Under the pieces are notes generated by a model that ran no database searches, had not been told where the DNA came from, and was given only the letters and a program-made list of their open reading frames with translations. Positions 1 through 10,414 of a DNA stretch of 64,000 bases are shown piece after piece (within the stretch, counting starts at the first letter, position 1; the number at the start of each line of letters is the position of its first letter). The position numbers and the translations under genes are program-made. Source of the DNA: Halichoerus grypus (taxonomy: Eukaryota > Chordata > Mammalia > Carnivora > Phocidae); NCBI RefSeq assembly GCF_964656455.1, contig NC_135722.1:88779313-88843312 (forward strand), read 5' to 3'.

Positions 1-308
1 ACAACAGGCTGCAAGAGCTCATAATGCATCTAATGAAAAAACTTCCCTTAAAGTTGATCTGTTTTACACACTTTAATTTCAGTTGATGGGCAGATTTAAA
101 AGTGTGGTATTTTTTCCTCACCCCTGCATTTTCCTAAAACAAGGCAACCCAAGTAAAAAAAAATTAAATCTGTACAAATAAATCTCAAGAAAGATATTGG
201 AAATTGTGTTAAGATTTAAATTTACTTGGAGGTGATAAAGTAGCAGGGAGAACCTAGAGGAGGTGAAGCAGGAAAAAAAAGTGATTATGGGAAATAAGGA
301 ATATGCTT
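1..308. other. Unannotated AT-rich sequence
   Basis: I see no gene, RNA or clear repeat here. It is AT-rich with short A runs and ends at the target-site duplication of the first SINE. Confidence 0.5.
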
Positions 309-324
309 CTCACAGATAAGTTTC

Positions 325-518
325 GTTTTTTTAAGATTTATCTGTTTTAGAGAAAGAGAGAGGAGAGAGAGAGCACATGCGCAGAAAGGGGAGGGGCAGA
401 GGGCGAGGGAGAAAAGCGGACTCCCCACTGAGCACAGAGCCCCACATGGGGCTCTATCCCATGACCCCGAGATCATGACCTGAGCCAAAATGAACTGACT
501 GAGCCACCCAGGCACCCC
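325..518 (-). mobile_element. SINEC (CAN-SINE), reverse strand
   Basis: This is a tRNA-derived carnivore SINE read on the reverse strand: T-rich tail at 326-345, GA-rich middle, then the tRNA-like head ending in GAGCCACCCAGGCACCCC. It is flanked by a 16-bp target-site duplication at 309-324 and 519-534 with one mismatch, which fixes both ends. It does not encode protein; such elements are pol III transcribed and mobilised by L1 machinery. The 76-residue open frame across it is accidental. Confidence 0.95.
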
Positions 519-599
519 TCACAGATAAATTTCTAAGGTCATGATGGAAAATACTGGTTGCATAACAATAATGGTACTAATCATAGTTATATATGTATC

Positions 600-765
600 T
601 AACATTTGAGTCCTTATTCTGCCAACAACTTTACATAGATTGTTTCAGGTAATCCTCAAACCATCCTACAATAACTTATTATTTCCATTTTAGAACTGGT
701 GTTAAGAACACTGAAGTTAGAATTATAGAAAACAATTTACATGCTCAAAATATTTTCTTTTTCCC
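600..765 (-). mobile_element. MIR relic, reverse strand
   Basis: The phrases AACATTTGAGTCCTTATTC, TTTACATAGATTG and TAATCCTCAAACC, followed by a degraded 'tattatttccattttagaa', match the reverse complement of the MIR core. Strongly diverged; boundaries approximate. Confidence 0.6.
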
Positions 766-1511
766 ATTTTATCCCTTTCTAATAATGTATTCTCTAGAAC
801 CGTAGCTTTTAAATGAGGACTCTGGGTTGAGATATGAGCTAAAGATACTGGAAAAATTTAGTTTGGAAAAGAGAAAGTATTGCCTGGAAGAAGGGAGATC
901 AGGGGAAACAAGTGCTTGTGTTTTCAGATGCTGGAAGGGACTCTAGAGTTCTTGAACTCAGTGCATCTGCCTCTAGGAAGAGTCTTATCCCAATTCAGAA
1001 AAGATGAGAATTGCTTCTCTAGAAAACATAACCCAGAAACAAAGAAAAAACAACTATGGTGTTATGGTGAACATGGCTCCCCATCCAAATATTCACTCTC
1101 TGTAATGCTGCTCTTATTCTTCCATGATAGTGTGTGTGTGTGTGTGTCATTAAAATGTCATGATCCACATGTACTAGGGATGATATTGGCAACCTGTGAC
1201 ATGAAATAAGTTTTAGTGTTATTCACCTGACCGAAAAATGCTGAAAGAAGTTAGCCATCTTTTACTTATTCAGAGGAACTTTATACCAAAGCCTCTACAA
1301 ACTTAAATCATCCAAAATAGGAACCATCAGCTTTTTGTCCTAACATTCCTTTTTATTCCTGCTTCTTACATTGCTCAGCAAAGCTTCCCTAACTCTCACA
1401 GTTGATTTCATCACTTTAGTAATCCGCTAAAAGCACTTTTTTTCATAACATATTTCATATAAATGATGTTTATATAACTATGTGTTGATATATGTTTTTT
1501 TTTTTTTTCCA
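766..1511. other. No recognisable feature; short TG run
   Basis: No gene or repeat family recognised. A short (TG) run lies at about 1130-1147. The 109-codon open frame across it has no recognisable domain and looks random. Confidence 0.45.
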
Positions 1512-1638
1512 AATAGACCAAACTCTGTGAGAGCAGGAACTACATCTATTTTTGTTCAGCGTTCTATCTCAAGGACCTAACACTATGCATGGCACATAAT
1601 ATGTGCTTAAAAAATATCTCTGCAAGGAATGAATGAAT
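1512..1638 (+). mobile_element. L2 3' end relic
   Basis: It reads 'ctgtgagagcaggaacta...', then 'atgcatggcacataatatg' and a closing GAATGAATGAATG. That is the known 3' end of L2 LINEs (a TGCCTGGCACATAGTAGG-like core ending in GAATGAATGAA). Confidence 0.75.
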
Positions 1639-2297
1639 GTACATACCTTGTTTCAGTTAATAGATTGATTTTAACATAGTCATACCTAATACATATCAAT
1701 TGTTCCTCAGTATGCTTGAACATGCGACCAAATCACCAAGACCAATCGACTCCACCTCTTCAACATGTCTAAAACCATACTCTCCTTTACATCTTCTCAT
1801 GACATCAGCCTGTGTTATATGCAATGTTTCTGCATTTGACGTATTAGAAAAACCTTTAGCTAATCCCCCAGCCTTCAGCTTTTCCAAATTCCAGTCAGTC
1901 CTGAACTAGTTACAAGACATGGCACTCATTGGCATAAGCCCCATAACCCTGCCCCACTGGATTCAATCAAGATCATCTCTCTGTTTTTGAGCATAGCAAG
2001 TAAACCAAGAAAACCTTAGGGTCACTGGGAATGTCTTCAGTTGAGTCAAACTAATTGACTAAGACCATGTCTTTCTAAATGACTGATGTTGGCTCTTTTT
2101 CACATCTGCCTGAACTGGTTTTACAACTTCCCATGGTTTGGCCTGGATACTATTTTCTCACAATATCTCTTTGAGGTATTATATACCTTATTTATCATAA
2201 TATCTTATTTCAAAGTCTCATTCATTTTTCTTAATTATACCTATATTTGGGAGACATCAAGTTTACTGTTTACTGGGTCTGTAAACCATCTCTCTTG
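1639..2297. other. No recognisable feature
   Basis: I see no supportable gene or repeat. Overlapping short open frames on both strands at 1696-1909 have no family resemblance. Confidence 0.4.
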
Positions 2298-3273
2298 GTT
2301 TTTTTTTTGTTTGTTTGTTTGGGTTTTGTTTTTAAGTAAACCTCTTAATTTTAGAATAGTTTAGATTTAGAGGAAAATTGAGAAGATAGTACTGAGAGTT
2401 TCCATATAACCTGCCCAGTTTCCCTATTATTAACATCTTATGTTAGTATGTTACATTTGTCACAATTAATGAGCAGTTTTTGATCCATTATTATTATTAC
2501 TTAATCAAGATGATAATACATACCTAATAATACATTATTGTTAACTAGTGTTTATACTTTATCTAGATTTTCTTAGTTTTTACACAATGTCCTCTTTCTG
2601 GGCCAGGAGCTCATCTAGGATATCCCATTGTATTTAGCAACCGTACCTGCTTAGGCTCCTCTTGGCTATGACGGTTTTATCGACTTTAGTTTTGATGGTC
2701 TGGATTAAGGAGTACCGGTTAGGTATTTTGTAGAATGCTTTTCAGTTGGGGTTTGACTGATATTTCTTCCATGACTAGACTGGGGTTATGGGTTTGGGTA
2801 AAAAACACCTCTGAGGCAACTGTGATATTCTTATTACAACAATATTAAGGGTTTATACTATCAACATGAGTCACACTGTTGATGTTAACCTTGATCACCT
2901 GTCTGAGGCAGTGTCTGTGAGATTTATCCAGTATAAAGTTACTCCCTCAACCCTTTAAGACTATACTTTTAGGAAGGAAGAGTGAATGCACAGCCCACAC
3001 TGAAAAACTAGGAAGTTATGCTCTACCTCTTTGAGGGAGAAGTATCTACATAATTCATTTGGAATTCTTCAGCATGGGAGAATTGTTGTTGGGCCCCCAA
3101 TTTATTTATTTATTCAATCACTTGTTAATACCAATATAGACTCATGAATATTTACATTATACTTCAGTTTACAATCCAATACTACTTTATTTTATTGCTC
3201 AAATTGTCCCATCTTTGATATTTGGGAGCTCTATCAATTGGCTTTTATGTCCTTGTGACATATCCCCATCACT

Positions 3274-3279
3274 CTGTGT

Positions 3280-3313
<34 letters not shown>

Positions 3314-3319
3314 TGTGTA
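3274..3319. repeat. (TG)n microsatellite
   Basis: A near-perfect TG dinucleotide run inside the old L1 3'UTR, with one TATG interruption near its start and a TTG break near its end. Confidence 0.9.
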
Positions 3320-4760
3320 TTTCTTCTTCATTTTTTGGCACTTCTAGATCCTCCAGGCTCATTTGTATACTTCCTGTACCAGTCCTAGAATCATTCATTA
3401 CTCCAATGAAGCCTATTTCATTTCTTGGAAAATACTATTAGAAATCAAGATTTTGATTGTAGGTGTTCTTGTTGCTTATTGAGGTGTCATTACTTCTAGA
3501 GCCTCTCGGATGACAGAGCAAGGAATACATATGTATAAATACTCACTATTGTGTGTATACATACACATAAATATTTCCATATTTAACGATATTAATCTAT
3601 ACATTGTCACATGGATCATTCTAGCTTCTTTCTTTTATCTCACTCCAATAGTGAGAAACTTGGTTCCCACTTTCCACTATCTGTCCCCTTGTTTAATTTC
3701 AGTATATATGTATATAATAGTTTCAGGATTGCTAGCCCATACTGACAAGGGAAACAACTTTATCGATCAGAGTACAGTGCTTATGTGTAGTTCCTTTGGA
3801 TTTAAATTTTGAAACTCCACTTATTTCTAAAGTTGTTTAGTTTAGCATATACTCTGCCCACCACTGCAATAAGATTGTAATACCATTAGATCATTTGCCA
3901 TGTCCAGCAGCACATCCTGGGATCCTCTAAACTGTTAAATGGTATTTTAAAATTTGTATACATGAAGGCTCACTCTTTGTGCTATCAGGTTCTGTGGGTG
4001 CTGATAAATGCATATTGTTATGCATCCATCATTACAATGTCATAAAGACTAACTTCACTACCCTAAAAAAAAAAAAATCTCCTGTGATTCCTTATTAACC
4101 CTCCCACTCCTGAGCCCATGGCAAACACCAATCCATCTACCATCTCTATAATTCTGTCTTTTCCAGAATGCCATATGAATGGAATCATATGGTATGTAGC
4201 CTTTTCAGACTGGCTTCTTTTACTCAGCAAAATGTATTTAAGGTTCATCCATGTATTTACATGACTTGCTAGCTCATATTCTTTTATCGTTGAATAATAT
4301 TCCATTGTATGGATAGAGTGCTTTCTTTATCCATTCAGCTATTGAAGAACAGCTTGGTTGCTTTTAGGTTTTAGAGACTATAAATAATGCTGCTATAAAT
4401 ATTCACATGCAAGTTTTTGTCAACAGATAGGCTTTCAAATCAGTTGGGTAAATAGCTAGGAGTGTTGCCACTGGATTGTGCGGTAAAACTATGTTTAGTT
4501 TTGTAAGAAACTGCCAAACTATCTTCCAAAGTGGCTGTACCACTTTGCATTACCACCAGTAATGATAAGAGTTTATGCTCCTCTGCATTCTTGCCAGCAA
4601 TTGGATGGATTTTAGCTATTCTCTTAGGTGTGTAGTGATATCTCATGGTTTTAATTTGCATTTCCCTAATGACAAATGATGTTCATCTTTTCATTACTTA
4701 TTTGGCTTTTGTATGTATTTTTTTGTTGAGGTGTCTGTGCACATCTTTTGCCCACATTTT

Positions 4761-4956
4761 ATTTTATTTAAGATTTTATTTACTTTTTGAAAGAGAGAAA
4801 GAGAGTGGGGGGAGGGACAGAGGGAGAGAATCTCAAGCAGACTCCATGCTGAATGTGGAGTCTGATGGCGGGGCTCGATCTCACGACCCTGAGATCATGA
4901 CCCGACCTGATATCAAGAGTCAGATGGCCAACTGACTGAGCCACCCAAGTGCCCTT
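4761..4956 (-). mobile_element. SINEC, reverse strand, inside old L1
   Basis: Tail ATTTTATTTAAGATTTTATT, GA-rich middle, and tRNA-like head ending in GAGCCACCCAAGTGCCC. Likely target-site duplication 4747-4760 / 4957-4970 (14 bp, two mismatches). The head is diverged, so this is one of the older copies. Confidence 0.9.
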
Positions 4957-5040
4957 TTTGCACAAATTTTCATTGGGATTTTGTTTTCTTATTGTTGAGT
5001 TTGAATTTTTGTGTGTATATATTGTGGATATAAGCCTTTA

Positions 5041-5575
5041 ATCAGATCTGTTAGTTTTCTTTTGCTTTCATAACAAATTGCCATAAACTTAGTAGCCTTA
5101 GGACAACAAATAGTCATTATCTTATACTTCTGATTGTCAGAAGTCTTATAAGGGTTTTGCTGGGCTAAAATCAAAATGTAAGTAAAGCTATAATCCCTCT
5201 TCTAGGCTGTGTGGGAGAATCCATTTCCTTGCTTTTCCAGCTTCTAGAAGTTTGCCACACTCCTAGGTTCATGTCCCCTCTCCTCCATATTCAAGCCAGC
5301 AACACACATCTCTATGACCATTCTTTCATAGTCATATCTCCCTGTCCACTAGCAGGAAAGGTTTTCTGTTTTTAAAGACTCCTCTATGATTTGATTGGTC
5401 TTACTAGAAAATCCAGGATATTCTCCCCATTTCAAGGTCCTTAACTTAGTCACACCTTCAAAGGCTCATTTTTCTTGTAAGTAACATATTCACTGGTTTC
5501 AGAGATTAAGACACTAACCTTCTTTGTAGGGGGGAGGGAGTAGAAGGCGTTATTCTGTCTGCTATATCAGACATG
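5041..5575 (+). mobile_element. Solo LTR, probably ERVL class
   Basis: It begins 'ctgttagttttcttttgct' and 'aacaaattgccataaactt', and contains 'tccatttccttgcttttcc'. It ends near 'attctgtctgctata'. This is the pattern of an old mammalian LTR that I associate with the ERVL (MLT2-like) group, but the family name is from memory. It splits the old L1: both flanks carry ATCAGA next to L1 ORF2 sequence, consistent with a short target duplication. No internal retroviral genes are present. Confidence 0.45.
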
Positions 5576-5629
5576 TGTTTTGCAAATATTTTCTTTTTTT
5601 TTTTTTGATGCAGGTTTTTAAAAATTTTT

Positions 5630-6075
5630 TTTGTTATGTTAATCACCATACATTACATCATTAGTTTTTGATGTAGTGTTCCATGATTCACTGTTTGTGC
5701 ATAACATCCAGTGCTCCATGCAGAACATGCCCTCTTTAATACCCATCACCAGGCTAACCCATCCTCCCACACCCCTGCCCTCTAGAACCCTCAGTTTGTT
5801 TTTCAGAGTCCATTGTCTCTCATGGTTCGTCTCCCCCTCTGATTTCCCCCCCTTCATTCTTCCCCTCCTGCTATCTTCTTCTTTTATTTTTTTCTTAACA
5901 TATATTGCATTATTTGTTTCAGAGGTACAGATCTGTGATTCAACAGTCTTGCACAATTCACAGCGCTCACCATAGCACATACCCTCCCCAGTGTCTATCA
6001 CCCAGCAACCCCATCCCTCCCACCCCACCCCCCACTCCAGCAACCCTCAGTTTGTTTCCTGAGATTAAGAATTCC
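5630..6075 (-). other. L1 3'UTR with two tandem 3' modules
   Basis: Reading from ORF2 outward, the first module (6075 to about 5880) ends in an A-rich tract (T-rich on this strand at 5874-5896). A second module (about 5875-5630) follows and resembles the whole 3'UTR of the older L1 copy at 31700-31985, including the ACCATGAGAGAC and GAGCACTGG phrases. The two modules are related to each other in layout. The truncated copy at 21957-22361 has the same arrangement, so it is a subfamily trait rather than a local accident. Confidence 0.6.
6007..6042 (-). other. G-rich tract (possible G-quadruplex) in L1 3'UTR
   Basis: The plus strand reads CATCCCTCCCACCCCACCCC and onward, so the L1 sense strand has four or more G runs of 3-6 with 1-3 base loops. 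This fits the G-quadruplex pattern. G-rich 3'UTR tracts are known in mammalian L1. Confidence 0.6.
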
Positions 6076-9000
6076 TCATATCAGTGAGGTCATATGATAC
6101 ATGTCTTTCTCTGATTGACTTATTTCGCTCAGCATAACACCCTCCAGTTCCATCCACGTCATTGCAAATGGCAAGATCTCATTCCTTTTGATGGCTGCAT
6201 AATATTCCATTGTATATAGATACCACATCTTCCTTTTTTTTTTAAGATTTTATTCATTTATTTGACAGAGAGAGACACAGGGAGAGAGGGAACACAAGCA
6301 GGGGGAGTGGGAGAGGGAGAAGCAGGCTTCCTGCAGAGCAGGAAGCCCGACATGGGGCTCAATCCCAGGAGTCTGGGATCATGACCTGAGCTGAAGGCAG
6401 AGGCTCAACAACTGAGCCACCCAGGCGCCCCACCACATCTTCTTTATCCATTCATCTGTCGATGGACATCTTGGCTCTTTCCACAGTTTGGCTATTGTGG
6501 ACATTGCTGCTATAAACATCGGGGTGCACATACCCCTTCCGATCCCTATATTTATATCTTTGGGGTAAATACCCAGTAGTGCAATTGCTGGATCATATGG
6601 TACCTCTATTTTCAACTTTTTGAGGAACCTCTATACTGTTTTCCAGAGTGGCTGCACCAGCTTGCATTCCCACCAACAGTGTAGGAGGGTTCCCCTTTCT
6701 CTGCATCCCCGCCAACATCTGTTGTTTCCTGACTTGTTAATTTTAGCCATTCTGACCGGTGTGAGGTGGTATCTCATTGAGGTTTTGATTTGGATTTCCC
6801 TGATGCTGAGTGATATTGAGCACTTTTTCATGTGTCTGTTGGCCATTTGGATGTCTTCTTTGGAAAAATGTCTGTTCATGTCTTCTGCCCATTTCTTGAT
6901 TCGATCATTTGTTCTTTGGGTGTTGAGTTTAAGAAATTCTTTATAGATTTTGGATACTAGCCCTTTATCTGATACGTCATTTGCAAATATCTTCTCCCAT
7001 TCTGTCGGTTGTCTTTTGGTTTTGTTGACTGTTTCCTTTGCTGTGCAAAAGCTTTTTATCGTGATGAAGTCCCAATAGTTCATTTTTGCCCTTGCTTCCC
7101 TTGCCTTTGGCGATGTTTCTAGGAAGAAGTTGCTGCGGCTGAGGTCAAAGAGGTTGCTGCCTGTGTTCTCCTTTAGGATTTTGATGGACTCCTGTCTCAC
7201 ATTGAGGTCTTTCAACCATTTGGAGTCTATTTTTGTGTGTGGTGTAAGGAAATGGTCCAGTTTCATTCTTCTGCATGTGGCTGTCCAATTTTCCCAACAC
7301 CATTTGTTGAAGAGACTTTTTTCCATTGGACATTCTTTCCTGCTTTGTCCAAGATTAGTTGACCATAGAGTTGAGGGCCCATTTCTGGGCTCTTTATTCT
7401 GTTCCATTGATCTATGTGTCTGTTTTTGTGCCACTACCATACTGTCTTGATGATGACAGCTTTGTAGTAGAGCTGGAAGTCCGGAATTGTGATGCCGCCA
7501 GCTTTGCTTTTCTTTTTCAACATTCCTCTGGCTATTCAGGGGTCTTTTCTGGTTCCATACAAATTTTAGGATTATTTGTTCCATTTCTTTGAAAAAAGTG
7601 GATGGTATTTTGATGGGGATTGCATTGAATGTGTAGATTGCTCTAGGTAGCATTGACATCTTCACAATATTTGTTCTTCCAATCCATGAGCATGGAACGT
7701 TTTTCCATTTCTTTCATGAGTATTTTATAGTTTTCTGAGTACAGATCCTTTGCCTCTTTGGTTAGATTTATTCCTAGGTATCTTATGGTTTTGGGTGCAA
7801 TTGTAAATGGGATCGACTCCTTCATTTCTCTTTCTTCTGTCTTGTTGTTGGTGTATAGGAATGCCACTGATTTCTGTGCATTGATTTTATATCCTGCCAC
7901 TTTACTGAATTCCTGTATGAGTTCTAGCAGTTTTGGGGTGGAGTCTTTTGGGTTTTCCACATAAAGTATCATATCATCTGAAAAGAGTGAGAGTTTGACT
8001 TCTTCTTTGCCAATTTGGATGCCTTTGATTTCTTTTTGTTGTCTGATTGCTGTGGCTAGGACTTCCAATACTATGTTGAATAGCAGTGGTGATAGTGGAC
8101 ATCTCTGCTGTGTTCCTGACCTTAGGGGGAAAGCTCTCAGTTTTTCCCCATTGAGAATGATATTCACTGTAGGTTTTTCATAGATGTCTTTTATGATATT
8201 GAGGTATGTACCCTCTATCCCTATACTCTGAAGAGTTTTGATCAAGAAAGGATGCTGTACTTTGTCAAATGCTTTTTCTGCATCTATTGAGAAGATCATA
8301 TGATTCTTGTTCTTTCTTTTGTTAATGTATTGTATCACGTTGATTGATTTGCAGATGTTGAACCAACCTTGCAGCCCAGGGATAAATCCCACTTGGTCGT
8401 GGTGAATAATCTTTTTAATGTACTGTTGGATCCTATTGGCTAGTATTTTGGTGAGAATTTTTGCATCCATGTTCATCAAGGATATTGGTCTGTAATTCTC
8501 CTTTTTGACGGGGTCTTTGTCTGGTTTCGGGATCAAGGTAACAGTGGCCTCATAAAACAAGTTTGGAAGTTTTCCTTCCATTTCTATTTTTTGGAACAGT
8601 TTCAGAAGAATAGGTATTAATTCTTCTTTAAATGCTTGGTAGAATTCCCCTGGGAAGCCATCTGGCCCTGGGCTTTTGTTTGTTGGGAGATTTTTGATGA
8701 CTGCTTCAATTTCCTTAGTGGTTATAGGTCTGTTCAGGTTTTCTATTTCTTCCTGGTTCAGTTTTGGTAGTTGATACATCTCTAGGAATGCATCCATTTC
8801 CTCCAGGTTATCTAATTTGCTGGCATAGAGTTGCTCATAATATGTTCTTATAATTGTTTGTATCTCTTTGGTGTTGGTTGTGATCTCTCCTCTTTCATTC
8901 ATGATTTTGTTGATTTGGGTCATTTCTCTTTTCTTTTTGATAAGTCTGGCCAGGGGTTTATCAATCTTGTTAATTCTTTCAAAGAACCAGCTCCTAGTTT

Positions 9001-10077
9001 CGTTGATCTGTTCTACTGTTCTTTTGGTTTCTATTTCATTGATTTCTGCCTGATCTTTATTATTTCTCTTCTCCCGCTGGGTTTAGGCTTTATTTGCTGT
9101 TCTTTCTCCAGCTCCTTTAGGTGTAGGGTTAGGTTTTGTACTTGAGACCTTTCTTGTTTCTTGAGAAAGGCTTGTATTGCTATATACTTTCCTCTTAGGA
9201 CTGCCTTTGCTGCATCCCAAAGATTTTGAACAGTTGTGTTTTCATTATCATTGGTTTCCATGAATTTTTTTAAATCTTCTTTAATTTCCTGGTTGACCCA
9301 TTCATTCTTTAGTAGGATGCTCTTTAGCCTCCATGTATTTGAGTTCTTTCCGACTTTCCTCTTGTGATTGAGTTCTAGTTTCAAAGCATTGTGGTCTGAA
9401 AATAGGCAGGGAATGATCCCAATCTTTTGGTACTGGTTGAGACCTGATTTATGACCTAGGATATGATCGATTCTGGAGAATGTTCCATGGGCACTAGAGA
9501 AGAATGTGTATTCTGTTGCTTTGGGATGGAATGTTCTGAAAAGATCTGTGAAGTCCATTTGGTCCAGTGTGTCATATAAAGTCTTTATTTCCTTGTTGAT
9601 CTTTTGCTTAGATGATCTGTCCATTTCAGTGAGGGGGGTGTTAAAGTCCCCCACTATTATTGTATTGTTGTCAATGTGTTTCTTTGCTTTTGTTATTAAT
9701 TGCCTTATATAACTGGCTGCTCCCATGTTAGGGGCACAGATATTTACAATTGTTAGATCTTCTTGTTGGATAGACCCTTTAAGTAGGATATAGTGTCCTT
9801 CCTCATCTCTTATTACAGTCTTTGGCTTAAAATCTAATTTGTCTGATATAAGGATTGCCACCCCAGCTTTCTTTTGGTGTCCATTAGCATGGTAAATGGT
9901 TTTCCACCCCCTCACTTTCAATCTGGGGGTGTCTTTGGGTCTAAAATGAGTCTCTTGCAGATAGCATATTGATGGGTCTTGTTTTTTAATCCAATCTGAT
10001 AGGCTGTGTTTTTTGATTGGGGCATTTAGCCCATTTACATTCAGGGTAACTATTGAAAGATATGAATTTAGTGCCAT
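6076..10077 (-). pseudogene. L1 ORF2 (endonuclease/reverse transcriptase), disabled
   Basis: ORF2p nicks target DNA and reverse-transcribes L1 RNA. It starts at the ATG at 10077-10075. The endonuclease part (10077-9031, 348 codons) keeps the expected residues: E42 in LQETHF, D144/N146 in GDFN, D204 in SRIDH, and D228/H229 in SDHNA. One lost base near 9053 shifts the frame. The RT frame (8923-7643) keeps [10 protein letters not shown], but motif B reads [10 protein letters not shown] instead of GTRQGCPLSP and the catalytic motif reads FSDD instead of FADD. A short deletion near 7710 shifts the frame again. Near 7530 a gained base shifts it once more, restored near 7335. A TGG-to-TAG stop lies at 6631-6629, then a SINE. 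The last codons (IYTMEYYAAIK..., stop at 6076) are readable. Coding length without the SINE is about 1264 codons, close to human ORF2 (1275). Confidence 0.95.
6233..6431 (-). mobile_element. SINEC, reverse strand, inside the younger L1
   Basis: T-rich tail, GA-rich middle and a well-preserved tRNA-like head ending CCACCCAGGCGCCCC. Exact target duplication ACCACATCTTC at 6222-6232 and 6432-6442. It lies inside ORF2, so it inserted after this L1 did. Confidence 0.97.
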
Positions 10078-10158
10078 TGTATTGCCTGTAAGGTGACTGT
10101 TACTGTATATTGTCTGTGTTCCTTTCTGGTCTATGTTGCTTTTAGGCTCTCTCTTTGC

Positions 10159-10412
10159 TTAGAGGACCCCTTTCAATATTTCCTGTAGGGCTGGTTTTGT
10201 GTTTGCAAATTCCTTTAGTTTTTGTTTGTCCTGGAAGCTTTTTATTTCTCCTTCTATCTTCAATGACAGCCTAGCTGGATATAGTATTCTTGGCTTCATA
10301 TTTTTCTCCTTTAGTGTTCTGAATATATCATGCCTGTCCTTTCTGGCCTGCCAGGTCTCTGTGGATAGGTCTGTTGCCAATCTAATGTTTCTACCATTGT
10401 AGGTTACGATCT
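10159..10412 (-). pseudogene. L1 ORF1 C-terminal remnant
   Basis: ORF1p is the RNA-binding chaperone of the L1 particle. Only about the last 82 residues remain, reading from VTYNGRNIR, through ATDLSTETWQARK and ILYPARLSLKIEGEIKSF, to EILKGVL and a stop at 10159. This matches the C-terminal domain of mammalian ORF1p. The N-terminus, coiled coil and RRM are absent. Upstream sequence jumps straight into L1 5'UTR at about 10408-10415 with no start codon in frame, so it is not an independent gene. Confidence 0.9.
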
Positions 10413-10414
10413 CT

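Larger units (their letters stand above)
2298..5040 (-). mobile_element. Old L1 (L1M type), 3'UTR and ORF2 C-terminal half, reverse strand
   Basis: An ancient LINE-1 on the reverse strand. The poly(A) tail appears as T-rich DNA at 2299-2334. The 3'UTR follows (2335 to about 4030) with phrases typical of L1M subfamilies, such as 'aagatagtactgagagttt' and 'agactggggttatgggttt'. ORF2 C-terminal sequence then runs to 5040, recognisable from GAATAATATTCCATTG near 4290 and 'aaagtggctgtaccacttt' near 4530. Reading frames are destroyed. A SINE interrupts it at about 4761-4956. The element resumes after an LTR (at 5571) and again after a younger L1 (11087-11158). Confidence 0.85.

Noticed and set aside
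5639..6043. 134-codon reverse open frame in the L1 3'UTR
   Set aside because: It lies downstream of the ORF2 stop in untranslated sequence. The similar frame in the truncated copy at 22018-22236 reflects shared ancestry, not coding function.
8831..9145. Forward-strand open frames across the young L1 (for example here and at 7130-7592)
   Set aside because: These are antisense shadows of L1 ORF2.
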